Below are positions 23,352-33,324 of a stretch of 64,000 bases of DNA, piece by piece. The notes beneath the pieces were generated by a model. That model was not told the origin of the DNA and did no database searches. It saw only the letters and a list, made by a program, of their open reading frames with translations. A program made the translations under genes and the position numbers. Numbering within the stretch: position 1 is the stretch's first letter; the number at the start of each line of letters is the position of its first letter. This DNA is from Euptelea pleiosperma (taxonomy: Eukaryota > Streptophyta > Magnoliopsida > Ranunculales > Eupteleaceae): the NCBI GenBank assembly GCA_035048495.1, contig CM068553.1, positions 7,185,259 to 7,249,258 of the forward strand, in the 5' to 3' direction.

Positions 23352-24447
23352 TCAACATCTTCGGAGATTGAAAGCTGCTCCCATGCCGTAACCCAATGTG
23401 GTTAACACAATACCAACTCCGATGATGGATTTGAGGATGAGAGTCTCGTGTCGAAAATTCCTCTGAGTGAGGGAGACAATCAATACGACTACAGAGGCAC
23501 TCGAAAAAGCTGCCAATAGTGATATGTTGCAGGCAATGTAAATAATCTTTAGAGCGTGATCCCTTGTATTTTTATTATTCAATTGTGACAAACCAAATGT
23601 CCCAGTAGCTGAGGCTGTAATTATAATCCCAGAAGCGAAATTCAATGCCTTGTTTGAAATTTGAACTCTAGTATTGTTAGCGGCCTCGTCTTGGACTGGA
23701 TCTCTCCCAACAGCTTCCTGTGTTCATTTCAAAACACTAAAATACATGAATCAATATATTTTATTTTAACAAAAGTTTGAATTTTCAAAAAATATTTATA
23801 TTCATTTAGGTGGCGTTTGGTAAAACTTTTATCTGAAATTCAGTGATTTCGGCAATTAAGTGGCGTTTGGGGAACAACTTAAGGTCTGAATAAAAGTGAA
23901 ATTCAGACATAAGCAAAAAGTGAGTTGGGGGTCACTTGATGCGGTAAGTGGTTTCGGCGAAAAGCATCTAGAAAAGAGATTTTAAGATTCTCTCTTAAAT
24001 ACCTATAATACCCTTTTCTCAAAGCTATCTCTTTTAAAAACTTACGAAAGTGTCCTAATAAATATTTCAAAATACCCACAATGCCCTTGACTTAATTTTT
24101 AGACTTGAGATCATTACCAAACAATCCAAATCAGACATAAGTCATTAAGCTATCGGATCTTTAGCACTTTAAGCTTCTAGATTTGATAACTTAATCTACC
24201 AAACGCCACCAGTGTGGAGGTACCATATGTCTTGAAGACTCACCAAGTCCCGAGCTTCATCAGATCTTCCCTGTGTGGTAATAGAGGAGTTGCCACTTCT
24301 AACTCGATTGAAAGTCGAGATTATAGATTTCCGTGTCTGCACGAAAAAAGCATACAACTTTGTTGTTGTATGTCCATTTGCGGAAGGAGCAGGGTCATCC
24401 ATCACAGAAGGAGCAGGGTCACCCATCGCGTTGCCTGACATAAACAT
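23352..24447 (-). CDS. Unknown three-helix membrane protein, two exons
   Basis: Exon 1 is 24447-24244 (donor GTGAGTC) and exon 2 is 23717-23352 (acceptor ACACAG); the junction is phase 0. The product is 189 aa. The N-terminal third is polar with a small duplication (MGDPAPSV, MDDPAPSA). Residues 69-90 are acidic and hydrophilic. Three hydrophobic segments follow: about 92-114 (FASGIIITASATGTFGL), 127-152 (IIYIACNISLLAAFSSASVV) and 161-184 (LKSIIGVGIVLTTLGYGMGA), rich in Gly, Ser and Ala. The tail FNLRRC ends with cysteine. I do not recognise the family; a small plant membrane protein is as far as I can go. The start could also be at Met3 or Met8. The intron holds a transposon (23811-24210). 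Confidence 0.6.
23811..24210. mobile_element. Inverted-repeat element inside the intron of the membrane-protein gene
   Basis: Ends GGTGGCGTTTGGTAAA and TCTACCAAACGCCACC are inverted copies, the usual form of small hAT-like plant elements. No clear target duplication is seen. It lies between the two exons of the minus-strand gene and does not touch either splice site. Confidence 0.7.
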
Positions 24448-24679
24448 ATATATGAGTAAAAAAGGTCAATGAGGGGAATACAATATCTTTACTAGACTAT
24501 AATGCGAATATATTCAGAACCGGATTCCGACCGTGTGTCGTGGATTCGAGTCAAATCCAAATCTGAATATGGGTTACCTTAAATAAGATTAGATCCCATT
24601 GCGTTCATGACCTACTTAGCCAACCACAGCCCTTTGATTGCCAAAATTTCCAAAACATCCCCTGCATTTATCATCGTTT

Positions 24680-24895
24680 TTTTTTAAATTTGGCCTGATT
24701 AGTGATTTTAAACCTTTGGATCTTTGTACCCAAAATAATGCTCAAATACCACGGTTAAAAATCAACCCATGAAAACGACTCCAAATCACTAATCAAGCTG
24801 ATTCTTTGTATGTAGGTCCACCTAAAGATGGGCCAAAGGTCCATTCGATCAGGAGTCTCTACTAGTGTGCCACTCTTCCTAAGACGTCCCTACAA
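24680..24895. mobile_element. Family A remnant
   Basis: Shows GCCTGATTAGTGATTT, CACTAATCAAGCTGATT, ATGTAGGTCCACCTAAAG and GTGTGCCACTCTTCC. Its right part matches 30715-30760 plus 31022-31045, where another element has inserted, so it belongs to the segmental duplication. Confidence 0.6.
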
Positions 24896-24963
24896 TCACT
24901 CACGTGAGTTACCGCCTCCTAGTATAATATAAAAAGAAAAAGAAGCTCGAGATATAAAAAAAA

Positions 24964-25300
24964 GGGCCGGGCTCGGGGGACCCCCATTTTGGCAGACCCA
25001 CATAGAACTATAGAAGATGAATCAATAGCTGAATTTTGGTGAGGATGATCTCTTCATCATATAGATAACCCCAACAAAAAAAGCCCATTCTGAAATTTCT
25101 AACCCCATCAAATGTGTTTTCAAGTTACACGGAAAAAATGGACGGTCCATAATTCTTCAACTTCTAAACCAGAATATTGGAATGATTTGAATTTTTGTGA
25201 GGATGATCTCTCACTATAGAGACCGTCCTCACAAAAAATCAGCCATTGGATTCATCTTCTATGTGGGTCCGCCAAAATGGGGGTCCCCCGAGCCCGACCC
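24964..25300. mobile_element. Foldback element, family D, with exact 9-bp target duplication
   Basis: Ends GGGCCGGGCTCGGGGG and CCCCCGAGCCCGACCC with arms of more than 100 bp. TAAAAAAAA flanks it on both sides (24955-24963 and 25301-25309). The sibling segment near 31080-31100 lacks the element. Related copies are 17785-18133 and the remnant at 50135-50350. Confidence 0.85.
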
Positions 25301-25333
25301 TAAAAAAAAGAAGCTCCTTTAATAATAAAATAA

Positions 25334-25861
25334 TGGTTTAAAAAACACTGTTAAAACGGTTTTAACCACCGTTAAAACGGTTTAAACAGTCGTTAAAACG
25401 GTAATGCCCCAAGCCCGTTATGTTAAAAACCGTTTCGATGCTTAGAAAATAAGGGCCATTTTTTTTTTTTTTTTTTCCGTTTTAACGAACGGTTAAAACA
25501 GTCCTTAAAATGGTAATGCCCCAAGTCCATTATGTTAAAAACCGTTTTGACGCTTAGAAAACAATGGCTGTTTTTTTCTCTCTCGTTTTAACGGCAGTTA
25601 AATCCGTTTTAACAGTCGTTAAAATCTGAAAAAAATTGTGAAACAAATGCCGCTATTTCCATAAAAATCTGTTATTTTTTCGTTAAATTTCATTTTTTTT
25701 GTTTTTGAAAGTTTGAAATTTAAATATAAATTTTTCCCGTTTTTCCCATTAAAATCCATTTTTATCCTTTTTTTGCCCTTGTCCATTACAATCCGTCTTA
25801 ATGACCGTTTTAACGGTAACGCCCCAGTCCGTTATACCGTTAAAACCGCATCTTTTAAACC
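25334..25861. mobile_element. Family X element
   Basis: Starts GGTTTAAAAAAC and ends CATCTTTTAAACC, with the internal words ACGGTAATGCCCCAAG and ACGGTAACGCCCCAG and many AACGG/CCGTT inversions. It is absent from the paralogous segment at about 31095, so it inserted after the duplication or was lost there. Confidence 0.7.
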
Positions 25862-26047
25862 TTCAAGAAAACTGCTTTGATTTATCGAAAAAAAAAAAGT
25901 AAATATTTAGGAAATGCTACAGCCACGGATAACCGGACAAAAATATGTCGGGTTGAGGCCATTGACTATTGGAGATTCAAGAGATCCACGGTTTAGGTCC
26001 ACGAGGCAACAACTGCAAAGAGTGAGACATGGGGATTTCTTAAACAT

Positions 26048-26342
26048 GGTTCTAAAAATGGCCGTTTAAACGGTAACGCCCCAAGCCCGTTTCTGTTAAA
26101 ACCGTTTGTTTTGAATTTAGCGGCTGTTAAATTCTGAAAAATTTTGTGAAAAAAACGGCCGTTAAATTTCCGTTAAATTCAATATTTATTTTTTAAAATT
26201 TCGATTGTCAAATTTCAAAATTTGAATTTCAGCGGCACTTCTTCTGTTTTTTCCTTTAAATTCCGTTTTTTTTTGTTTTTTTTCATTTTGCCCCCGGCCG
26301 TTTCAATCGGTTTTAACGGTAACACCCCCGTCCGTTATACCA
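26048..26342. mobile_element. Family X element, shorter copy
   Basis: Starts GGTTCTAAAAATGGCCG and contains ACGGTAACGCCCCAAGCC near the left end and ACGGTAACACCCCCG near the right. It ends in a degraded GTTATACCATAC. The paralogous segment (31230-31290) lacks it. Confidence 0.65.
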
Positions 26343-26804
26343 TACAAAAGGGAAAACGAAGACTGAAATTTATAACCTGAAAGCTTAATTAGATAAAGGA
26401 ATATTCATTGAATACAAACAACGAAACCTAAAGAGAAATCCAGAACTTTTACCTCTTTGAATGAATTTTTATTTATTTGTCGAAAATAGAGAGAGGGCTG
26501 CAGAGTGGCCTGAGGAATTTGCAGTAGGGAAGGCGTTCGGAGGGTCGCAGTAGGGCAATAACCGGAGGGATCGGAGTTGCAGCAACAGATTGACAGAGAT
26601 AGAGATTGGAGAACGGGTTGCGGTCTGAGGGAGTTGCAGCAGGAAAACAGAGCCGGAGAAAGTAACTGTTTGCACTTTGCAGCCACTTTTGGACTGCTCG
26701 GCATACCGGAGGGAAATACAAATCCACTCCTTTATATATTAGTCCTTTTCTAGAATTGTTTTTAAAATTGGCCTTGCTACGAAACTTCCATCTTTCCTGA
26801 GCGA
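26343..26804. other. Segmental duplication, left copy, last block; no gene
   Basis: AGACTGAAATTTATAACCTG at about 26360 and TTCTAGAATTGTTT near 26750 match 31300 and 31350. The sequence between them (26400-26745) is GC-richer and open in several frames on the minus strand, but the frames are mutually overlapping and look non-coding. Confidence 0.5.
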
Positions 26805-27165
26805 AGGCTCACAGCTTCGTGTGAGCGAAGCCGATCACAGCCAACAATACGACCCATGTGGCACACTTTTACTGGACGATGACCATATGGATGTTTGGCC
26901 AATCACTAGGTAGACCTATAACCAAAAATAAACCTGATCAGTGATTTGTAAGCGTTGGATTGAAGTTATTTTCAAGGATTGATTTTGACCGTAGGAATTT
27001 GAGCATTATTTGGATACAAAGATTCAATGGTTGTAAATCACTAATCAGGCTGGTTTTTAGGTTGCAGGTCCACCGAGGGACTGGCCAAACATCCATATGG
27101 CCATCGCCCTCTAATAGTGTGCCACGTGGCTCTCATTGTGGGCTGTGAGCGAAGGTTTACTTGAT
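26805..27165. mobile_element. Family A foldback element
   Basis: Arms include GTGAGCGAAGCCGATCACAG on the left and GGCTGTGAGCGAAGGTTTAC on the right, with the usual CATGTGGCACACT, ATATGGATGTTTGGCC and inverse boxes inside. Confidence 0.75.
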
Positions 27166-27202
27166 TTTTGGTATGTAGGTCCATCCAGTGAGAGAAATTT
27201 TT

Positions 27203-27360
27203 TGAAGCGGCAGGATTTTTGAAGCAGCGATCAATGCCCAATGATCGCGCTCCACATATAACCATGGTTTAGACATTGCTTTTAAAAAATAACTATAGCT
27301 GGTATATGTTGAGCGTGATCATTGGCGCATGATCGCTGCTTCAAAAATCCTGCCACTTCA
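27203..27360. repeat. 158-bp near-perfect hairpin
   Basis: The left arm starts TGAAGCGGCAGGATTTTTG and the right arm ends CAAAAATCCTGCCACTTCA. Pairing continues inward through AAGCAGCGATCA, CCAATGATCGCGCTC and further, giving arms of about 57 bp around a loop of about 45 bp. It may be a tiny foldback transposon or a small-RNA source; no target duplication is evident. Confidence 0.7.
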
Positions 27361-27386
27361 CATTTAAGGACGGACCAAAGTCTCGA

Positions 27387-27412
27387 CCCATACCCATACC
27401 CATACCCATATC
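27387..27412. repeat. CCCATA microsatellite
   Basis: About four head-to-tail CCCATA units, directly followed by a copy of the GGATCGGG-rich repeat. Confidence 0.85.
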
Positions 27413-27605
27413 CGCGATCTGGATCGGGATCGGAGGAGCCCACCGCTCCAATCAAAATCCGGCTCTGTCTCGCTCGAGATCACAGTTTTGCAAAGGATTT
27501 TCATGTTGTCTCGGGCAAGATGGGGCGATCCTGTTCTGGATCGGACCGATCCGGATCGGGGCCCACAGATCCAGCTTCCGATCCCCAGACTTTCATCCTT
27601 AATGG
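27413..27605. repeat. GGATCGGATCGG-rich dispersed repeat (family Z)
   Basis: Contains GGATCGGGATCGGAGGAGCC, GCTCCAATCAAAATC, CTCGCTCGAGATCAC and TGGATCGGACCGATCC. Similar blocks lie at 39735-39950 and 42553-42745. The copy at 39735 is bounded by inverted ATGGTTCGAA, so this is probably another short transposon family. Confidence 0.55.
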
Positions 27606-29534
27606 CTAGTGGATCCTAATAATGTGCTACAAAAGTTTGTGACTGTGACCAAAAGTCGACTCTTCTACGATACATAATTATGTACTTTTGAAAGGGAAGT
27701 TCCTCGAAGGGCCACGTGGTATACACTTTCGGGCCCATTAACCCATGATTGTTTGGCCCACATCTTGTTGGATCACCCATGAAAATCAACATGATTGATA
27801 ATTTCTAGCCATTGGATTTGAGCAATGATGAAAAAAAATGCTCAAATCAAACGGCTAGAAATCACTTAGTTGGATCTACAGTATCATTCTAGAACCAATG
27901 AAAGCATTTTTTCAAAAAATACGACCGTTATAGAAAGAAAAGTGGTTGGGCCTGTTTGGTAAAGTCAAAAAATACGGCCAGCGATGGTCAGTCCAGGTGC
28001 CGCGTTATTTGTACGTGTTTGTAGCGTGTACGAGACGCTCTTATGGGGTTCAGCTTTCGCCAATTCTCTCCCAAAAATCAAACCGACTCGCCCTGATGTC
28101 TTCATTGGCGCAGAAGTCTTCTTTATCTTAATTTTTTAGAATGGAAATCCTCCATTCGTCTGGTTTTCTCTGTTTTTTGTTTAAAGGTAAAGTAATGGAC
28201 TTCTCCTTTGTTTGGTCATCCCCTCCTTCCTGGCTAGCTTCTTTATGTGCTAAGGAGACTCGGGCAGATGATCGTTTATGAATGAAATGGATGGTTCTCT
28301 CACAACAACAACAATCCAAAAGATTGTTTATGAATCACGTAGATTCTTAACCTAAATGTGACGTCATCCTGAAATATCGATGTTATCAACCATCAAGTCT
28401 TAAACATGAATAAGTCTTGCATGATTGGCGACCTAGGGATACATTATATTTCACATTTAATCCTACCATTTGAAGAGGCACACGTGACTCAGCGCGTTCC
28501 AATTAAAATGAGAGGAGGAGACTACAAATTTCATTCTTTTGTATTCTTATTGAAAGCAAAGGAAATATTATTGAAAGCAAGCCAAAAAGGAACAACCGGT
28601 TCTTTATGGTCTTCAGCTATACTTTGGCTAATCATATGTCCAAGGTCCATGATGAATCTGATTATGCAGCCCATCAAGTCAAAATTTAAGTTGTTAAATC
28701 ATGAATCTTACCCACACAATCCTCGAGGAATCAGCCGTTGTATTACGTCTGATGAATGCAAAGCGAACTCTACTGATAAAGCTTTATCCTATGATCTTGA
28801 CCACTGATCTTCATCAAATATCTTGATCTCCGCGTCAAGATGGGTGTACTTGTCAAATACACTCCGATGCTCAAGTTTGTGGACTTGTCATTGTGGCAAA
28901 AGAATTCAATTCACGAGATAAGAGTGTTCTCTGAATCTAATTATCAGGAAGAGAGACTATCCTCCCAGATCGAAATCCAGTAGAACCAGAGAATGAAAGC
29001 TCTTTGTCTAACTCTGTATCTGATGTTTGGTTTATAAATTTTCTTTCTTCCAAGCCCTCATTCAATTTGAATTCCTCCCATGTGCATTCTTTTAGGATTG
29101 AACACGCGGGTTAGTCCGTTCTATTAGGATTAAACCCACGTGTTCATTCTTCATTGGCTTGGCTTTTTTGACCAATTGACGAACATTATTTGGTTATTTG
29201 CCAATTGTCATTCAGTTGAGTTTTTGCGAATATTTATTAGTTGGCATTCATCAATTAATGTGCAAATCTTCGCCAGTTGGCATTCTGGATGTTTCAGGTC
29301 CTATTTGGACTCAAATACAACTGAAGGCGTAGATGCCGCGAGCCAGCTCCTAACTCATCTCAAGAATCCAACACGTATGCTTTGAGACTAAATCATAATG
29401 ACCTTCAGTTGAGACGTATCCTTGAAGAAGATGAACATTGTCTTCATGAGAGATTTTGCTGAGTGGTGGTGGTCGAAAAGACACATGCTATCTAGAATTC
29501 TAGATTGATAAAATATGCACTTTTTGTTCAATAG
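27606..29534. other. No gene recognised
   Basis: A family A-like remnant occupies about 27705-27890 (GGGCCACGTGGTATACAC, CATTGGATTTGAGCAATG). A short hairpin with GAACACG..GGGTT arms lies at about 29100-29146. A 133-codon plus-strand frame at 28406-28804 has no family resemblance I can see, and I do not call it a gene. Confidence 0.5.
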
Positions 29535-29980
29535 GGAACAACACGTGACATCACTACTTTTATTCATTTTCCTCATATCCACATTTTGACTATAAGTCTT
29601 AGGGAAGAGCTCTCCTTGACTTGGAGATTATAAATCTTTTGACTAGCAGAGCTTGGTATGTGCTTACTCCATCTTAGGTAAGACCTCTCTCCTCGTCTTC
29701 TCTCTATTGATGATCTCTCTCGCTCCCACGCCCAAAACCATTGGAATAAAAGTTGGATCCACTTGTGATGCAGCTTTGAGGTTAGTTTCCATGCCTTAAT
29801 TCCTCTCAAATTTCTCAATTTCTTATATATAGCTTCTAAGACAGTTTTCTTTGCTTTATAATCTTTTCCAGGAGTGTATTGTGCATCTATGATGAGAGAG
29901 ATTACCACTAACCAAACACAAAAATCTGTTTTTCTTTCATTAAAAAATGTGTTTGTAACATAAACCAAATACATTAAAAA
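29535..29980. repeat. Segmental duplication, right copy, first block
   Basis: Near copy of 23072-23310 with two extra internal stretches. The minus-strand frame across it (29573-29974) is open for 133 codons, but the left copy does not preserve it, which argues against coding. Confidence 0.8.
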
Positions 29981-30111
29981 AATGAAACCAAAAGGGTGGG
30001 TCAGGATCAGGAGCCCTCCTTTTTTTGATCACCCCTCTCGGGAGTCACCTTCTCGGACACCATTTTCTTTGGCATCAAAACATATTTTTCCAATAAAACC
30101 CGATTGTACCC

Positions 30112-30216
30112 TCACCCATTTGGCTCCGTTCGAAATGGTGCCAAAACTGATTTGGCGCCATTGCAAACGGCGCCAAATCAGATTTGACTCCATTTCAAAC
30201 GGAGCCAAATGGGTGA
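30112..30216. repeat. 105-bp hairpin with TTTGGCGCC / TTTGGCTCC modules
   Basis: TCACCCATTTGGCTCCGTT at the left end pairs with AACGGAGCCAAATGGGTGA at the right. Pairing continues to a 9-nt loop (ATTGCAAAC) between GGCGCC boxes. Arms are about 48 bp with few mismatches. Each arm itself contains two shorter inverted words, giving a branched fold. Confidence 0.8.
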
Positions 30217-30494
30217 CAAATAATACCCGAGAGTGTATCTACCGACTTATGACCTCTAAATTTGCATACAATGACTTTTGCCGCCATTTCAAATTCAAAT
30301 CAAATATGCAAGTATGTTGAAAAGTATAGATCAAGAGAGGATTAAATCAAGAGAGAAAATGATTAAATCAAGAGAGAGATTGAGATGTATGTGAAAGAGA
30401 CGTGTGATGAGTCAAAATGAGCCTATGCATATAAAAAGAGAAGAGAGTGCAACAGGTTTGTGAGCAATGATCAATTTTTGTGTGCAATGGTCGA

Positions 30495-30551
30495 GTAGCC
30501 AATTGCATCGGCGCCAGATCAAGTTTGTCTGGCGCCGATGCAATTGGCTAC
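30495..30551. repeat. Perfect 24-bp-arm hairpin
   Basis: GTAGCCAATTGCATCGG then CGCCAGA, a 9-nt loop TCAAGTTTG, then the exact complement ending CCGATGCAATTGGCTAC. All 24 pairs match. It shares the TTGGCGCC-like core with the hairpin 280 bp upstream. Confidence 0.85.
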
Positions 30552-30761
30552 TAAAAAGGTATTTTGGGCATTAAATTTTAAAAAAGTTGACGCCGAAGAA
30601 AAGTTTTTATAATTTCTACAAATTGATTTATTTTGTTTTGCCCCCCCTAAAACTATCTGTAGTTTGTTTTGACCCCCTGGATCAAAATCCTGGCTCAGCC
30701 GCTGTGTAGGTGGACACCTAAGGATGGGCCAAACATCGATACGGTCAGGGGTCTCTAATAG

Positions 30762-31021
30762 GAGTAAAACTTCAAAGACAGGCCCTGTCATTGAAGGAGA
30801 TGACAGGGCAGCAGATCACCGCACGTGGATTTTGTACCCGCAGACCACCTCGGCCTCACCACCCACGTACACAAGTGAGCGTTTGGGCAAAAACCACTCG
30901 AGAACTCACCTGGGTACATTTGTGGTGAGGCCGAGGTGGTCAGCCCTACAAATTCCACGAGCCGAGATCTGCTGCCTGTCATCTCCTTCGATGACAGGGC
31001 CCGGTCATCAAAGTTTTATCC
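30762..31021. mobile_element. Foldback element nested in a family A remnant
   Basis: Arms of about 130 bp start GAGTAAAACTTCAAAGAC and end GTCATCAAAGTTTTATCC; both contain GGAGATGACAGG and ACCACCTCGGCCTCACCAC or complements. The flanking 9-mers CTCTAATAG and CTATAATGG agree at 7 of 9. Removing the element rejoins GGTCTCTAATAG to GGTGTGCCAC, the normal family A word order, so it inserted into an older element. Confidence 0.75.
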
Positions 31022-31040
31022 CTATAATGGTGTGCCACTC

Positions 31041-31360
31041 TTCCAATGACACGTGCCGCCTCCTAGTATCTATACTACAATATGTACAGAAAAAGAAGCA
31101 AATATTTAGGAAATGCTACACCACACCAGGGGATAACCCGACAAAAAAATGTCCCGTTATTGACCATTGGATTCAAGAGATCGACGGTCCAGGTCCACGA
31201 GGCAACAACTGCAAAGATTAAAATAGTTCCTTCTCATTGACCCCGGGGATTTCTTGAATTGAACGGTCAAAGGTCGTGATGCAGCGAGAAAAGGAAAGAC
31301 TGAAATTTATAACCTGAAAGGAAGAGAAGAGGAGAAATGCTGGCTTCTAGAATTGTTTGC
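31041..31360. repeat. Segmental duplication, right copy, second block
   Basis: Matches pieces of 24905-26765: GCCGCCTCCTAGTAT, AAATATTTAGGAAATGCTAC, GGTCCACGAGGCAACAACTG, GACTGAAATTTATAACCTG and TTCTAGAATTGTTT occur in the same order. Here they are uninterrupted by the three elements found in the left copy. Confidence 0.8.
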
Positions 31361-32134
31361 CTTCATACGAACCTTCCATATTTCCCGGTCGGACGGGTGG
31401 AAACGTCGATTGAGTTGAATTTTTGTCATGTAGGTCCACCCACAGACGTGGCACGTCTCATACCACATAACCAAAAGTCCGACTCTTCAAATCAAACCGA
31501 CCTTGCCATTTTTATTGCGGCTTCATCACGTGTTCTGATTTTATTGCGGCTTCATTACGTGTCATTTTTCACGTTCTTTAATTCGTCGCTTGGACGTAGA
31601 ATCTGGTGCCTCCAGTCCTCCCTGATCGACCATTTGGCGCAAAAGTCTTCTTTTTTGGGATGGAAATCTTCTTCCTTGCTGTGGACATCTTCCATCTTGT
31701 CTGGTTTTTTATAACGGATTTTGACCTCCCCCGTTACGTTATGTACTGTTTTAACGCTAAAGACCGATATTTTTTGAAAAAAATGCCCATTATTTCTTTT
31801 ATTTTTTTTATTGAAAATTTGAATTTGAATTTTTCAATTTTAGTGCCGTTTTTTTCTCCATTATTTTACTCTTTTGCCCCCGAGATTGGTAAAGCCTCCC
31901 CGTCCCTTGTGCCGTTATAACGGCCCCTTTTAAACTGCGCCCCTTCTATGCGCCAGGGCCGTTCGGACCAAACAAGCGGTCCTATTCAAATTGTGCCACG
32001 TCAGCAAAAAAGCTAAAAGTTACCCTGTCCCCTACGTAACAGATTAACTTGGGTTGCGGTTATGTTTTTTCCTGTTGTGGCAACAGAGCCGTTTTGTTTA
32101 GTCGGTACGGACAAATCTAATATGCAACCATTTT
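31361..32134. other. No gene; family X fragment at 31725-31935
   Basis: Overlapping plus-strand frames at 31337-31920 show no family resemblance. The right half carries degraded family X words (CCGTTATAACGGCCCCTTTT). Nothing else stands out. Confidence 0.5.
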
Positions 32135-32287
32135 CATAGTTAAAAGTATACAAACATTGTCAGTACTGTTGGATGTCCCTTGAGAAATATGTTATTTCAA
32201 TGTTTTCAAAAAAATATATTTTATAAATTAAAAACAAGTTTTTCAATGAGCATTGAACGGTGGATGCAATGTTTGCATACTTTTATG
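32135..32287. mobile_element. Short inverted-repeat element, TTAAAAGTATACAAACATTG ends
   Basis: The left end TTAAAAGTATACAAACATTG pairs with the right end CAATGTTTGCATACTTTTA. A second copy in opposite orientation occupies about 59480-59645 (GGGACATCCAACGTACTGAC corresponds to GTCAGTACTGTTGGATGTCC here). Confidence 0.75.
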
Positions 32288-32590
32288 CATGGTTTTAAAA
32301 ACGGCCACTTTTTGGTTTTAACGGCCATTAAAATTGTATAAACAGACGTTTAATTCTGAAAATTTTTATGAAAAAAACGGCCGTTAAATCCGTTTAATTT
32401 CTGTTAAAATCCGTTAAATTCTATTTTTTTTTAATTTTCAAATTTTCAAAATTTGAATTTCAGCACCATTTTTTCTGTTTTTTTCCTTTAAAATCGTTAA
32501 AATCCGTTTAATTCCGTTTTTTTTTTTCGTTTTTGCCCCTGGCCGTTTTAATCCGTTTTAATGGCCGTTTAAACGGTAATGGACCCTACC
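32288..32590. mobile_element. Family X element, right end degraded
   Basis: Starts GGTTTTAAAAACGGCC directly after the short element at 32135-32287, and contains CCGTTAAATTC and GGCCGTTTAAACGGTAATG. The TTTAAACC right end is missing. Confidence 0.65.
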
Positions 32591-32739
32591 CTGTAACTGT
32601 TGTTCCGTGAAAAAACCCAGTCCCAAACATTGTTTTTGTGTTTTTGGTGAGTAAGATGGGGTTAGGTGGACCCCTACCCAACCTTTAACAAGCAATTTAC
32701 CTTCTTAAATATTTACATACTTTTGCATCTCACGTGTAA

Positions 32740-32965
32740 CACTCTTTAGAGACCATTGATCAAATAGATGTTTTGGCCCATCCCTAGGTGGACATGCAGA
32801 CCAAACAATAGCATGATTAGTGTTTTATATCTGTCGGATTTTAGTCTTTTTCATTGGTGATTTTCAACAATGGCATTGGATCATTATTTTGGGGTGGGTA
32901 CAAAGAACCAATGGTTAAAAATCACCAATCCGAGAATGGAGATCACCTGAATATAAAAAAGTCAG
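32740..32965. mobile_element. Family A remnant
   Basis: AGATGTTTTGGCCCATCCC, GCATGATTAGTG and AAAAATCACCAATCC keep the family order without intact arms. Confidence 0.5.
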
Positions 32966-33324
32966 ATCATTTATCTCTAAAATAGTTAGCAAATTGTGAA
33001 GTGTCAAAACTTTGGCCATTGAAAAATACGAGTTTAATATAATTTGGGTTCAAAAAAGCGGTAAAAAAGACAAGAACGTCAAAATATTTAATACTTTTTT
33101 AGGCTCCGTATGGTTGCCATGAATAAGTTTTCTAAAAATGATTTTTATATATAAATGTCATAGAACATTTTCTTTATCAACAGTTCCCCACTTATTAATC
33201 CCTTTTCCGTAACACTTTTTCTTTATCACCACGCGGAGCCTTAGTCTAAAACTACGCGCACTCAAAAAAATGTAGACTGGGTTGTAATAGAAGTATAATA
33301 TAGAACCCAAGCAATCTGATGTTT

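Noticed and set aside
26405..26727. Three overlapping minus-strand frames of 68-99 codons
   Set aside because: All three minus frames are open over the same GC-richer segment, typical of non-coding composition bias.
28406..28804. 133-codon plus-strand frame
   Set aside because: No domain, signal or homologous pattern could be recognised; probably chance.
29573..29974. 133-codon minus-strand frame in the right duplicated block
   Set aside because: The paralogous block at 23072-23310 does not keep the frame, and the sequence has no recognisable domain.
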